From positions 31,948 to 95,947 of the forward strand of contig DATEOF010000358.1 of NCBI GenBank assembly GCA_035274465.1: a stretch of 64,000 bases of DNA, given 5' to 3'. Below are positions 1-7,083 of the stretch, one piece after another (position 1 is the first letter of the stretch; the number at the start of each line of letters is the position of its first letter). The stretch comes from JADGRF01 sp035274465. Its GTDB lineage: Bacteria; Myxococcota_A; Polyangia; Polyangiales; JAFGIB01. The notes below the pieces were generated by a model, which was not told the origin of the DNA, did no database searches, and saw nothing but the letters and a program-made list of their open reading frames with translations. The translations under genes were made by a program, and so were the position numbers.

Positions 1-739
1 CTGACGGCGCGAGCGCTCGCCGCAACCTCGCGACTGGCGTATTGCCACCGATGTCGAGCACCAGGTCGTACTGACTGGAACCGTTCGCAAAGTCGCTCCG
101 CGTGTAGTCGATCACGTGGTCCGCGCCCAACGAACGCACTCGTTCGACCTTGGCTGCGCTGCACACGGCCGTCACCGTTGCTCCGTACGCCTTGGCCAGC
201 TGCACGGCGTACGTGCCGACTCCGCCTGACGCACCGATGACGAGCACTCGTTCACCCGCGCGCAACTGTCCCGCGTCGCGCAACGCTTGCAGCGCGGTGA
301 TACCCGAGACCGCCAAGACCGCAGCCTCTTCGAACGAGAGGCGCTCGGGCTTCCGAACCAACTTGTCTTCCCTCGCACACGCGTATTCCGCAAACGCTCC
401 GCGACCGATCCCAAACACCGCATCGCCGGCTCGAAAGCGCGTGACACCCTCGCCGACGTCGACGACCGTGCCTGCGAGGTCCAACCCGCAGATCGGGTTC
501 TTCGGCGCCGAGAAACCGAAGCCCATGAGCCGCATGAGGTACGGGCGACCGGTCATGAGGTGCCACGTGCCTCGATCCAGCCCCGCGGCGTGCACGCGCA
601 CCAGGACCTCGCCGGGACCCGGTTGCGGGCGGACCGCCTGGCCGAGGTGGAGCACGTCGGTCGATCCGTAGCCAGCCTGCAGAAGCGCGCGCATCGAAGT
701 CGAGTCGACCTGGGGGAGGGGCATCGCGGACGCGTTCAT
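1..739 (-). CDS. MDR-family NAD(P)-dependent quinone/alcohol oxidoreductase (partial)
   Basis: Medium-chain dehydrogenase/reductase, expected to reduce quinones or enones with NAD(P)H in the cytoplasm. About 246 codons are in the window; the C-terminus lies beyond the left edge. From the ATG at 739 the protein has the GroES-like N-terminal domain (GPGEVLVRVHAAGLD, then a GLDLAGTVVDVGEG segment) followed by the Rossmann glycine motif GASGGVGTYAVQLAKAYGA. The usual catalytic-zinc Cys/His set is not seen, which favours the zinc-free quinone-oxidoreductase branch over a true alcohol dehydrogenase. It is divergent from a TetR gene, and the 84 bp between the two starts holds two copies of one palindrome, so TetR repression with induction by a substrate-like electrophile is likely (inference). 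Substrate is unknown. Confidence 0.85.
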   Translation of the reverse strand, partial: MNASAMPLPQVDSTSMRALLQAGYGSTDVLHLGQAVRPQPGPGEVLVRVHAAGLDRGTWHLMTGRPYLMRLMGFGFSAPKNPICGLDLAGTVVDVGEGVTRFRAGDAVFGIGRGAFAEYACAREDKLVRKPERLSFEEAAVLAVSGITALQALRDAGQLRAGERVLVIGASGGVGTYAVQLAKAYGATVTAVCSAAKVERVRSLGADHVIDYTRSDFANGSSQYDLVLDIGGNTPVARLRRALAPS

Positions 740-760
740 TTCGGTTCTCCTGTTCTCCGA

Positions 761-777
761 ACCTTACATCGTAAGGT
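761..777. promoter_or_regulatory. Putative TetR operator 1
   Basis: ACCTTACATCGTAAGGT, a 7-bp-arm inverted repeat with a 3-nt centre. It lies 21 bp upstream of the oxidoreductase ATG. The same motif recurs at 793-809. TetR dimers bind sites of this size, and the adjacent divergent TetR gene is the natural candidate. Confidence 0.7.
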
Positions 778-792
778 CGATGGACAATCTGG

Positions 793-809
793 ACCTTACG
801 TCGTAAGGT
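793..809. promoter_or_regulatory. Putative TetR operator 2
   Basis: ACCTTACGTCGTAAGGT, a perfect inverted repeat identical to the 761-777 site except for one central base. The two centres are 32 bp apart, close to three helical turns, so two dimers would bind the same face of the DNA. It lies 14 bp upstream of the TetR ATG, which suggests autoregulation. Confidence 0.7.
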
Positions 810-823
810 GTCAAGCCGAAGAG

Positions 824-1495
824 ATGGCGGCGCGCAAGAAACCTCGTCGACAGCCGGTGAGTCGCGAACGCGCGCTCGAAGTCGCCCGCGCGCTCGCCGA
901 CGCGGATGGAATCGAGACGCTGACCATGCGCCGGCTGGCCGAAGCGCTCGGTGTGGAAGCGATGTCGCTCTACCACCACGTGCCCAACAAGGACGCGATC
1001 CTCGACGGCATGGTGGACCTGGTGTTTGCCGAGATTCCCCTGCCCTCGGTCAGCGACGACTGGCAAACGGCCATGCGGAAGCGCGCGGCCGCGGTTCGTG
1101 CCGTGCTGCTACGCCATCGCTGGGCGCTGCCGCTGATGGAGTCGCGCACTACCCCCGGGCCCGCGACGCTCCAACACCACGATGCGGTGATCGGGTGCCT
1201 GCGCGCCGGAGGCCTTTCGCTCGTACTCACGGCTCATGCCTACGCCGTGCTGGACAGCTACATCTACGGGTTCGTCCACACCGAGCTGAACCTGCCGTTT
1301 CAGACCCCGGAGGAAACCCACGAAATGGCCGCAGCGATCGCCGCGCAGGTTCCACCCGGCGCCTATCCGCACCTGATGGAGCTGACGACCGAACACGTGC
1401 TCAAGCCCGGTTACGCGTATGGAAACGAATTCGAGTTCGGGCTGGAGCTCATCCTGGAAGGCTTGCAGCGCGCGCTTCGGCGCGAGCGGGGCTGA
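824..1495 (+). CDS. TetR/AcrR family transcriptional regulator
   Basis: One-component repressor, 223 aa, typical length. The N-terminal helix-turn-helix is visible at about residues 20-60 (ALEVARALADADGIETLT, then MRRLAEALGVEAMSLYHHVP). The C-terminal half has the TetR_C class seen in tetracycline-repressor relatives, ending FEFGLELILEGLQRAL. The start is the ATG at 824, where the basic KKPRRQ leader begins; a longer reading upstream runs through the operators and the opposite gene and is rejected. It is divergent from the oxidoreductase, which it probably represses together with itself through 761-809. Confidence 0.88.
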   Translation: MAARKKPRRQPVSRERALEVARALADADGIETLTMRRLAEALGVEAMSLYHHVPNKDAILDGMVDLVFAEIPLPSVSDDWQTAMRKRAAAVRAVLLRHRWALPLMESRTTPGPATLQHHDAVIGCLRAGGLSLVLTAHAYAVLDSYIYGFVHTELNLPFQTPEETHEMAAAIAAQVPPGAYPHLMELTTEHVLKPGYAYGNEFEFGLELILEGLQRALRRERG

Positions 1496-1500
1496 AGCGC

Positions 1501-1935
1501 TCACTGGCCGCGCATCGCAGCGAAGATCGCGTCCACCTTGTCGTAGAGCCGCAGCTCTTCCTGGTGAGTGCTGTCGTGGAACGCCTTGGCGACGAAGCGT
1601 GCCTGCGCCACGAAGGTTTGCCGGTCCGCCTCGACCGCTTCTGCGTTCCAGGTGGATCGAAACTGGAAGAAGCCGTCGTACGTGCTCTTGAGCTTCTCGA
1701 TCACGCTCTGAGCAAGCCGGCGCACTTCGGCATCCTCGTGCTCCAGCAGGCGGGGATAGAGAGCTTCGATCTCCATCGCGACGTGCACCTTCAACACCCC
1801 GCTCATGCGGCTCAGTGCCCGCTGGACGAGTTGACCATCGAAAGCGCCGTCTCCATCGATCGCCGCGAGCAACTCGTCGGCGTGCCGCCGCAGCTCGGTG
1901 TGCTGACGCCGTGAATTCTCGGTCGCGCGCTCCAC
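1501..1935 (-). CDS. Hemerythrin-like HHE domain protein
   Basis: A 144-aa all-helical protein with spaced His/Glu motifs typical of the hemerythrin HHE cation-binding fold: HTELRRHADEL near residue 12, HVAMEIEALYPRL near residue 51, and HDSTHQEELRLYDKVD near residue 119. Such proteins bind a non-haem diiron centre and usually sense or carry O2 or NO. The start is GTG at 1933-1935. It is convergent with the TetR gene, five bases away. A same-length paralogue lies at 10859-11293 with the motifs in the same places, so the two probably arose by duplication. Confidence 0.72.
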   Translation of the reverse strand: MERATENSRRQHTELRRHADELLAAIDGDGAFDGQLVQRALSRMSGVLKVHVAMEIEALYPRLLEHEDAEVRRLAQSVIEKLKSTYDGFFQFRSTWNAEAVEADRQTFVAQARFVAKAFHDSTHQEELRLYDKVDAIFAAMRGQ

Positions 1936-2031
1936 TCGACAATTGTAGCAGGACGCGCCGAAGACTTCTTTCAGTCGGCGCGAGAGCTACCGTATGCCCC
2001 GCGAACCTGCATGTGCGCGCCACATCGGCTC

Positions 2032-2405
2032 TTACTGGTACACCACGCTCAGCTCGACGATGCTCGTGAAGCGGCCCGCGCCGCCGGGTCGACCGTACAA
2101 GCGGACTCCGGTCGGACGAGGTTTCGTCGAAACGCAGCACGTGGGTGGTGTACTCGCGCACGTTTGCGTCGAAGGACCACGAGGTCCGCGCGCTCGGCCA
2201 AGCTGAAGCCCGTGCTGTCGCCAGCGGCGACATAGAGCGCGCCGTCGTTCGACCAGCAGCTCGCCCACAGATCGTCCTCGTCGGCGTCGCGTTCTGCTCG
2301 CGGGTGGTGCAGCGCACGGCGGGTATCGTGGTCCGCACCGCTGCAGGCAGCTGCCGAGCAGCAACACAGCGCCCTGAGTGGCGTCCCAATCCAGCACCTG
2401 GGCAT
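2032..2405 (-). pseudogene. Frameshifted remnant of a secreted lipoprotein, possibly DUF4185-like
   Basis: From a start at 2405 one frame gives a lipoprotein-like leader ending SAAACSG and then DDLWASCWSNDGALYVAAGD and GFSLAERADLVV. At about 2175-2185 sensible sequence moves to another frame (SFDANVREYTTHVLRFDET). The last part, GRFTSIVELSVVYQ, continues in the third frame up to the stop near 2032. Each piece reads like protein but no single frame spans them. The DDLW..CW..DGALY..GD pattern resembles the start of DUF4185 proteins and the last part their C-terminus, which would imply internal deletion as well as frameshifts. Nothing coding is evident in the rest of the 1936-2531 gap. Confidence 0.42.
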
Positions 2406-2531
2406 GCGAGCCTAACCCACCTACGTAGGCTTTACGGCGAGCGCCCTCGCGACAAGCGAATCCAGGCCACCTGAATGGCGACTACACTATTGCAATCGCG
2501 GTTTTGATGCAGCCACTCTCCCGATTGGAGG

Positions 2532-3944
2532 ATGTTCTTGGACCGACCAGCCATCGCAACCCTGGGAGAACTGAAGAAGTCGTATCTCCCGCGTAGCATC
2601 CGCGAAGAGATCCGCGTCAACCTGCTCCGGAAGCTCCGCTCCGGCGAGCCGCTCTTTCCAGGCATGATCGGCTACGAGGACACGGTCATCCCCGCAGTCG
2701 AGAACGCGCTGCTGAGCGGGCAGGATCTGCTGTTTCTCGGTGAGCGCGGCCAGGGGAAGAGCAGGCTGATCCGCAGCCTCGTCGACCTGCTGGACGAGTG
2801 GATGCCCGAGGTCGCCGGAAGCGAGATCCACGACGACCCGTTCGCCCCGGTCTCTCAGTTCGCCAAGGCGGTCGTCGCGGAGCGGGGAGATGCCACGCCG
2901 ATTCGCTGGGTGCACCGCAGTGAGCGATTCGGCGAAAAGCTCGCGACGCCCGACGTGTCGACGGCAGATCTGATCGGCGACGTCGATCCGATGAAGGTCG
3001 TCGAGGGTCGCTCGCTCGGTGACGAGCTGACGATGCACTTCGGCTTGCTGCCGCGCACCAACCGCGGAATCTTCTGCATCAACGAGCTGCCCGACCTGAC
3101 CGAGAAGATCCAGGTGGCGCTGTTCAACGTGATGGAAGAACGCGACGTGCAGATCAAAGGCTACCGCGTGCGCCTGCCGCTCGACGTGCTGGTCGTGGCG
3201 AGCGCCAACCCCGAGGACTACACGAGCCGCGGCCGCATCGTGACACCGTTGAAAGACCGCTACGCCGCCCAGATCCGCACGCACTATCCGAAGACTCGCG
3301 AGCTCGAGCTGCGTGTGGTCGAGCAGGAAGCGAACCTCGCGTCAGTCGAGGGCGTGCAGGTCCACATTCCGGACTTCATGAAGCAGATGATCGCCGAGTT
3401 CACGTTGCAGGCGCGCAATAGCCCCGACGTCAGCCATGCGAGCGGCGTCTCGGTGCGCATGTCGATCTCGAACTACGAGACGCTGGTCGCCAATGCGCTG
3501 CGGCGGGCCATGCGCCACGGCGACGGCCAGGCCGTGCCGCGCATCTCGGATCTGCATGCCCTTCGCGCCTCGACACAGGGCAAGATCGAGTTCGAGTACG
3601 CGGCGAGCCATCGCAACGAGCACGAGATCCTCGACGACCTCTGGAAGCGCACGACGAAGGTCGTCTTCGACGCGGTCGCCGGCGACCCGACGGCGTACAA
3701 GCCGATCGTGGAGGCGTTCGACAAGGGCTGGATGGTGGAGCTCACGGACATGACTCCGGCCCGAGAATTCCTGGAAGGATTCAGCAAGATCGAGGGCCTG
3801 CGCGCTGCTGCGCTGAAGTTGTCGGGTGGCGACTCCGCGCCTCACATCGCCTCGGCGGTCGAGCTCATCTTCGAGGGGCTGCACCTCGGCAACAAGCTGA
3901 ACAAGACCGTGTCCGATCGAGGTGTAGCCTACGGCCGACCATGA
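2532..3944 (+). CDS. MoxR/ChlI-like AAA+ ATPase
   Basis: A 470-aa AAA+ ATPase of the MoxR/magnesium-chelatase-ChlI type. Walker A is GERGQGKS (residues 70-77). The acidic segment GIFCINELPDLTEKIQ acts as Walker B, followed by NVMEERDVQIKGY and the sensor segment VVASANPEDYTSRGR. These ATPases remodel partner proteins together with a VWA protein, which is encoded by the next gene with a 4-bp ATGA overlap. A GGAGG lies directly against the ATG at 2532, too close for normal use; the in-frame TTG at 2538 is better spaced and may be the true start. A role in chelation or enzyme maturation cannot be decided from sequence. Confidence 0.85.
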   Translation: MFLDRPAIATLGELKKSYLPRSIREEIRVNLLRKLRSGEPLFPGMIGYEDTVIPAVENALLSGQDLLFLGERGQGKSRLIRSLVDLLDEWMPEVAGSEIHDDPFAPVSQFAKAVVAERGDATPIRWVHRSERFGEKLATPDVSTADLIGDVDPMKVVEGRSLGDELTMHFGLLPRTNRGIFCINELPDLTEKIQVALFNVMEERDVQIKGYRVRLPLDVLVVASANPEDYTSRGRIVTPLKDRYAAQIRTHYPKTRELELRVVEQEANLASVEGVQVHIPDFMKQMIAEFTLQARNSPDVSHASGVSVRMSISNYETLVANALRRAMRHGDGQAVPRISDLHALRASTQGKIEFEYAASHRNEHEILDDLWKRTTKVVFDAVAGDPTAYKPIVEAFDKGWMVELTDMTPAREFLEGFSKIEGLRAAALKLSGGDSAPHIASAVELIFEGLHLGNKLNKTVSDRGVAYGRP

Positions 3945-5560
3945 AATACACGCGCTACAGCCGCTGGGATGGCACTCAGACCGAATGGACGCTCGACGTC
4001 GAGCGCGCGCTGGATGCGCTCGCAGATCGAATGATGCACGGTCTGAGCGCCAGCGAAGCGCTCGAGCACATGCGCCACTACGGCTTCGACCTCGCCGGCC
4101 AGGACTTTCGCGTGATGGGCCTGCAGGAGCTCGCGCGCGAGCTGCAGAAGCAGATGCGCGAGCTCTTCAAGCGCCACGACATGAGCCGCGCGACCGACGA
4201 GCTGCGCGAACGGCTCGACGAGCTGCTCGACCTCGAGGAACCGACCGTCCGCGACCGTCACGGCTTCGAGTCGCAAAAGCTGAACGACTTCCTCGAGCGC
4301 CGGCACAGCGACGCGCGTGCCGTCTCCGAGCGGATCGAGCGCTTCTCGGACTACGAATTCGAAGACGAAGACGCGGCGCAAGCCTACGACGAATTGAAGG
4401 AAGAGCTCGAACGGCTGAAGGCGCTCGAAGAGTTTCTGAAGCAGCACGGTGAAAACTTCCGCGGCAAGGCTCCGGCCGACTACGACACCGCGCAGCAAGT
4501 GCGCGAGCAACTGCAGGCGCTCGAGCAGCTGCTGCAAGCGCTGCGAGAGGGCCGGCTCGGCGACATGGATCTCGAGCAGCTCGGCAAGCAGCTCGGTCAA
4601 AACGCGTCCCGGTCGTTGATCCTGCTGCGCGACCTCGACTCGCGCCTGCGCGAGCGCGGGTACTTGCGTGAACGCGACGGGCGAGACGAGCTCACGCCCG
4701 CTGCCGTGCGGCGCATCGGCGCGCAAGCGTTGGCCCAGGTCTACAGCAGCTTGAGGAAAGGCCGAGCCGGCAGCCACGAGACCGTGGACACCGGTGCTTC
4801 GCTGCCCCGTCCCGACGAGACGCGCCCGTATCGCTTCGGCGACTCGCTCGACATCGACGTCGTGAAGTCGGTCTTGAACGGCCTCGCCCGACAGGCCGAA
4901 CGGGGCGAGCGCGGGCCCAGCCTACGCCTCACGCTCGATGACCTCGAAGTCCGCGAGAAAGACTTCACGACGCAATCGACCACGGTGCTGCTCCTGGACC
5001 TTTCGTGGTCGATGTCGTTCGATGACCGCTTCCCGGCGGCCAAGCGCGTGGCGCTCGCGATGCACCAGCTCATCCGCACGCAATTCCCGCGCGACAAATT
5101 CTTCGTCGTCGGCTTCTCCACGCGAGCCCGAGAGTTGCAGCTCGAAGAGCTCGCGGAGATCTGCTGGGACCCGAGCGACCCCTTCACGAACCTGCAGGAA
5201 GGCTTGATGGTCGCAGAGCGCCTGATCGTCAAACATCCGAGCCCTTCCCCGCAGATCCTCGTGATCACGGATGGACAACCGACCGCGTACTTCATCGACG
5301 ACGAGCTCCACGCCGAGTGGCCGAGCGGCTACGGAGGCATCTCACCGCGAGCGGTCGCCCAAACACTGAAGCAAGTCGGACGCATCACCCAGCGCGGCAT
5401 CACCATCAACACCTTCATGCTCCACGACTCCCCGGAGCTCGTCGGCTTCGTGGAACGAATGACCGAGATCAACCACGGCCGAGCCCTCTTCACCGACCCC
5501 CACCAGCTCGGCTCGTACGTCCTGGTCGATCACTTGTCACAGCGACGCAAGCGCAGGTAG
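3941..5560 (+). CDS. VWA-domain partner of the MoxR ATPase
   Basis: A 539-aa protein with a long Glu/Arg/Leu-rich coiled-coil region (about residues 50-220) and a C-terminal von Willebrand A domain. The MIDAS motif DLSWS is intact at residues 353-357, followed by a strand with QILVITDGQPTAY. MoxR ATPases work with such VWA proteins, in which the metal-bound MIDAS grips the client. The start overlaps the ATPase stop (ATGA), so the pair is translationally coupled. The arrangement resembles BchI/BchD and other MoxR-VWA modules, but no chelatase or cofactor genes are nearby, so the client is unknown. Confidence 0.85.
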   Translation: MKYTRYSRWDGTQTEWTLDVERALDALADRMMHGLSASEALEHMRHYGFDLAGQDFRVMGLQELARELQKQMRELFKRHDMSRATDELRERLDELLDLEEPTVRDRHGFESQKLNDFLERRHSDARAVSERIERFSDYEFEDEDAAQAYDELKEELERLKALEEFLKQHGENFRGKAPADYDTAQQVREQLQALEQLLQALREGRLGDMDLEQLGKQLGQNASRSLILLRDLDSRLRERGYLRERDGRDELTPAAVRRIGAQALAQVYSSLRKGRAGSHETVDTGASLPRPDETRPYRFGDSLDIDVVKSVLNGLARQAERGERGPSLRLTLDDLEVREKDFTTQSTTVLLLDLSWSMSFDDRFPAAKRVALAMHQLIRTQFPRDKFFVVGFSTRARELQLEELAEICWDPSDPFTNLQEGLMVAERLIVKHPSPSPQILVITDGQPTAYFIDDELHAEWPSGYGGISPRAVAQTLKQVGRITQRGITINTFMLHDSPELVGFVERMTEINHGRALFTDPHQLGSYVLVDHLSQRRKRR

Positions 5561-5565
5561 CGCGA

Positions 5566-6381
5566 GTGTCCACGTTGAAAGTGAACGGAGCAGAGCTCGC
5601 CTTCGAAGTCCGCGGGGCCGGGCCCGATGTGTTGTTCGTGCAGGGCGTCGGATTGGCCGGAGCTGCGTGGTCGCCTCAGCTCGAAGAGCTCGCGCGCGAT
5701 CATCGCTGCATCGCGCTCGACAATCGTGGCATTGGCAATAGCACCGGGGACACCAGCAAGCTCAGCGTCGACATCATGGCGCGGGACGCACTGGCCTTGA
5801 TGGACGCGCTGACAGTGCCCCGCGCGCATCTGGTCGGCCACTCGCTCGGTGGGGTGATCGTGCAGCGAATGGCCCTACTCGCGCCGGAGCGCGTCGCCAG
5901 CCTGACTCTCATGTGCACGTTCTGCGGCGGACGTGATCTCGCACGGCCCAGCGCGCGCTTGATCTGGTTGGGCACGCGCTCGCGGTTTGGAACTCGCAGC
6001 ATGCGGCGCACGGCGTTCGCGCGGTTGATCATGCCGGAGGCGTACCTGCGCGAGCGCGGCGAGGCGCAGGTGATCACGGAGCTCGAGCGCGTGTTCGGCC
6101 GTCCGCTCTGGGTCGCACCGCCGATCGCAGACGTGCAGCTGCTCGCCTTGCGCACCCACGACGAACGCGCCGAGCTGCCGAAGCTCGCGCGATTGCGCCC
6201 GATCGTGCTGAGCGGCAGACACGACCCGATCGCATCCCACGCCTCCAATGCCGAGCTCGCGCGCATCCTCGGCGCCCCGCATCGGGTCTGGGAGGACGCG
6301 TCGCATGCGCTGCCGATCCAACACGCCGCGGCGGTCAACGCGGCGCTGCGCGAGCACTTCGCGCGCGCGCCCAGCCTGTGA
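5566..6381 (+). CDS. Alpha/beta-fold hydrolase
   Basis: A 271-aa alpha/beta hydrolase. It shows the oxyanion region GVGLAGAAW, the DNRGIGNS strand, the nucleophile elbow GHSLGG and a late His in EDASHALPIQH; an Asp in LSGRHDPIA completes the likely triad. Its overall form matches 3-oxoadipate-enol-lactonase-like or esterase-type hydrolases. The start chosen is GTG at 5566, five bases after the VWA stop, giving STLKVNGAELAFEV as the first strand. It is probably the third gene of the MoxR-VWA operon. Substrate is unknown. Confidence 0.82.
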   Translation: MSTLKVNGAELAFEVRGAGPDVLFVQGVGLAGAAWSPQLEELARDHRCIALDNRGIGNSTGDTSKLSVDIMARDALALMDALTVPRAHLVGHSLGGVIVQRMALLAPERVASLTLMCTFCGGRDLARPSARLIWLGTRSRFGTRSMRRTAFARLIMPEAYLRERGEAQVITELERVFGRPLWVAPPIADVQLLALRTHDERAELPKLARLRPIVLSGRHDPIASHASNAELARILGAPHRVWEDASHALPIQHAAAVNAALREHFARAPSL

Positions 6382-6408
6382 GGGCGCCCACTCGCGGCAT
6401 GACGCGCA

Positions 6409-6918
6409 ATGAGCGAGACTGGTTCGATGATCACCATCGAACGCGCCAAGGTCGAGGATGTCGACCTCATCAAGCAGGCCTCGAGTGAGACCTGGCTCGC
6501 CACCTACGCTGCCCATCTATCCCGCTCGACGATCGAGCAAGTCACGACCCACTGGCACGATCCTCTGTTGCTTCGCGCGCAGATAGAGACCTCGAAGGAC
6601 TATTTCGCCGTCGCCAGAGACGCCGGAATCATCATCGGTCTCATCACGGCGGTCGCATTGAACCAGGACGAGCTGCCGCAAAAATCGGCGGTTCTTGTAG
6701 AACAGCGTTGGATGATTCCACGCGAGCCATCCCCATATGCCCGCGAGTGTGAATCCGAGCGCCGCTTCAAACGCTGGCGAAGCGTCCTTGGCGCCGAAGT
6801 CGGACGGAATGATGAAACCCCCGATGAAGCTGACGAGAGACATCGCGACGGCGATGAAGATTCGAAAGGCTTTCGGGACTTCCTCTGCGAAGGCCGTTTC
6901 AGTTCGGTGGCCGCCTGA
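6409..6918 (+). pseudogene. GNAT acetyltransferase, 3' end replaced
   Basis: The first ~88 codons are the N-terminal half of a GNAT acetyltransferase: ITIERAKVEDVDLIKQ, TWLATYAAHLS, YFAVARDAGIIIGLITAV. The acetyl-CoA-binding half (the Q/RxxGxG/A loop) is absent. After about 6675 the reading frame runs antisense through the body of the small membrane gene on the other strand and gives low-complexity charged sequence to a stop at 6918. The gene appears to have lost its 3' half by a deletion that joined it tail-to-tail with its neighbour, and is most likely non-functional. Confidence 0.6.
6517..6843 (-). CDS. Small membrane protein with a chimeric C-terminal tail
   Basis: From the ATG at 6843 the first ~55 residues look like a real small membrane protein: a hydrophobic stretch SLVSFIGGFIIPSDF, a second one AALGFTLAGIWGWLAW, then NHPTLFYKNRRF. 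Beyond about 6690 the frame continues antisense through the truncated acetyltransferase and gives a charged tail unlike the rest (DRRDETDDDSGVSGDGE). The native stop was probably lost. No conserved function is recognised. It follows another small membrane ORF in the same direction. Confidence 0.4.
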   Translation of the reverse strand: MSLVSFIGGFIIPSDFGAKDASPAFEAALGFTLAGIWGWLAWNHPTLFYKNRRFLRQLVLVQCDRRDETDDDSGVSGDGEIVLRGLYLRAKQQRIVPVGRDLLDRRAG

Positions 6919-7060
6919 GTAACGCCACCATGTGAGTGGGAATCGCCGCCCAGCGCAGGTTGCTCGAGGGCTGGAGATAGAGTGCGAAGTAGTAGATCCA
7001 CGAAGCCCCGATGAGGCCTGTCGCGACGGTGAGTATTGTCCGTTCGGACATCGATCCCAT
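6899..7060 (-). CDS. Small one-helix membrane protein
   Basis: A 53-aa ORF from the ATG at 7060 (or the second ATG at 7051, SERTILTVATG). It has one clear hydrophobic segment, ILTVATGLIGASWIYYFALY, and ends AIPTHMVALLRRPPN. It lies between the phosphodiesterase stop-side and the chimeric membrane gene, all leftward. No family is recognised. The reading is supported only by its membrane-protein-like composition. Confidence 0.4.
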   Translation of the reverse strand: MGSMSERTILTVATGLIGASWIYYFALYLQPSSNLRWAAIPTHMVALLRRPPN

Positions 7061-7083
7061 TACTAGTCGACTCCCGGGCAGAA

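Noticed and set aside
1109..2389. A 426-codon minus-strand frame
   Set aside because: Most of it is antisense to the TetR gene or out of frame with the hemerythrin-like gene. Only its part near 2090-2180 looks like protein, and that is explained by the frameshifted remnant.
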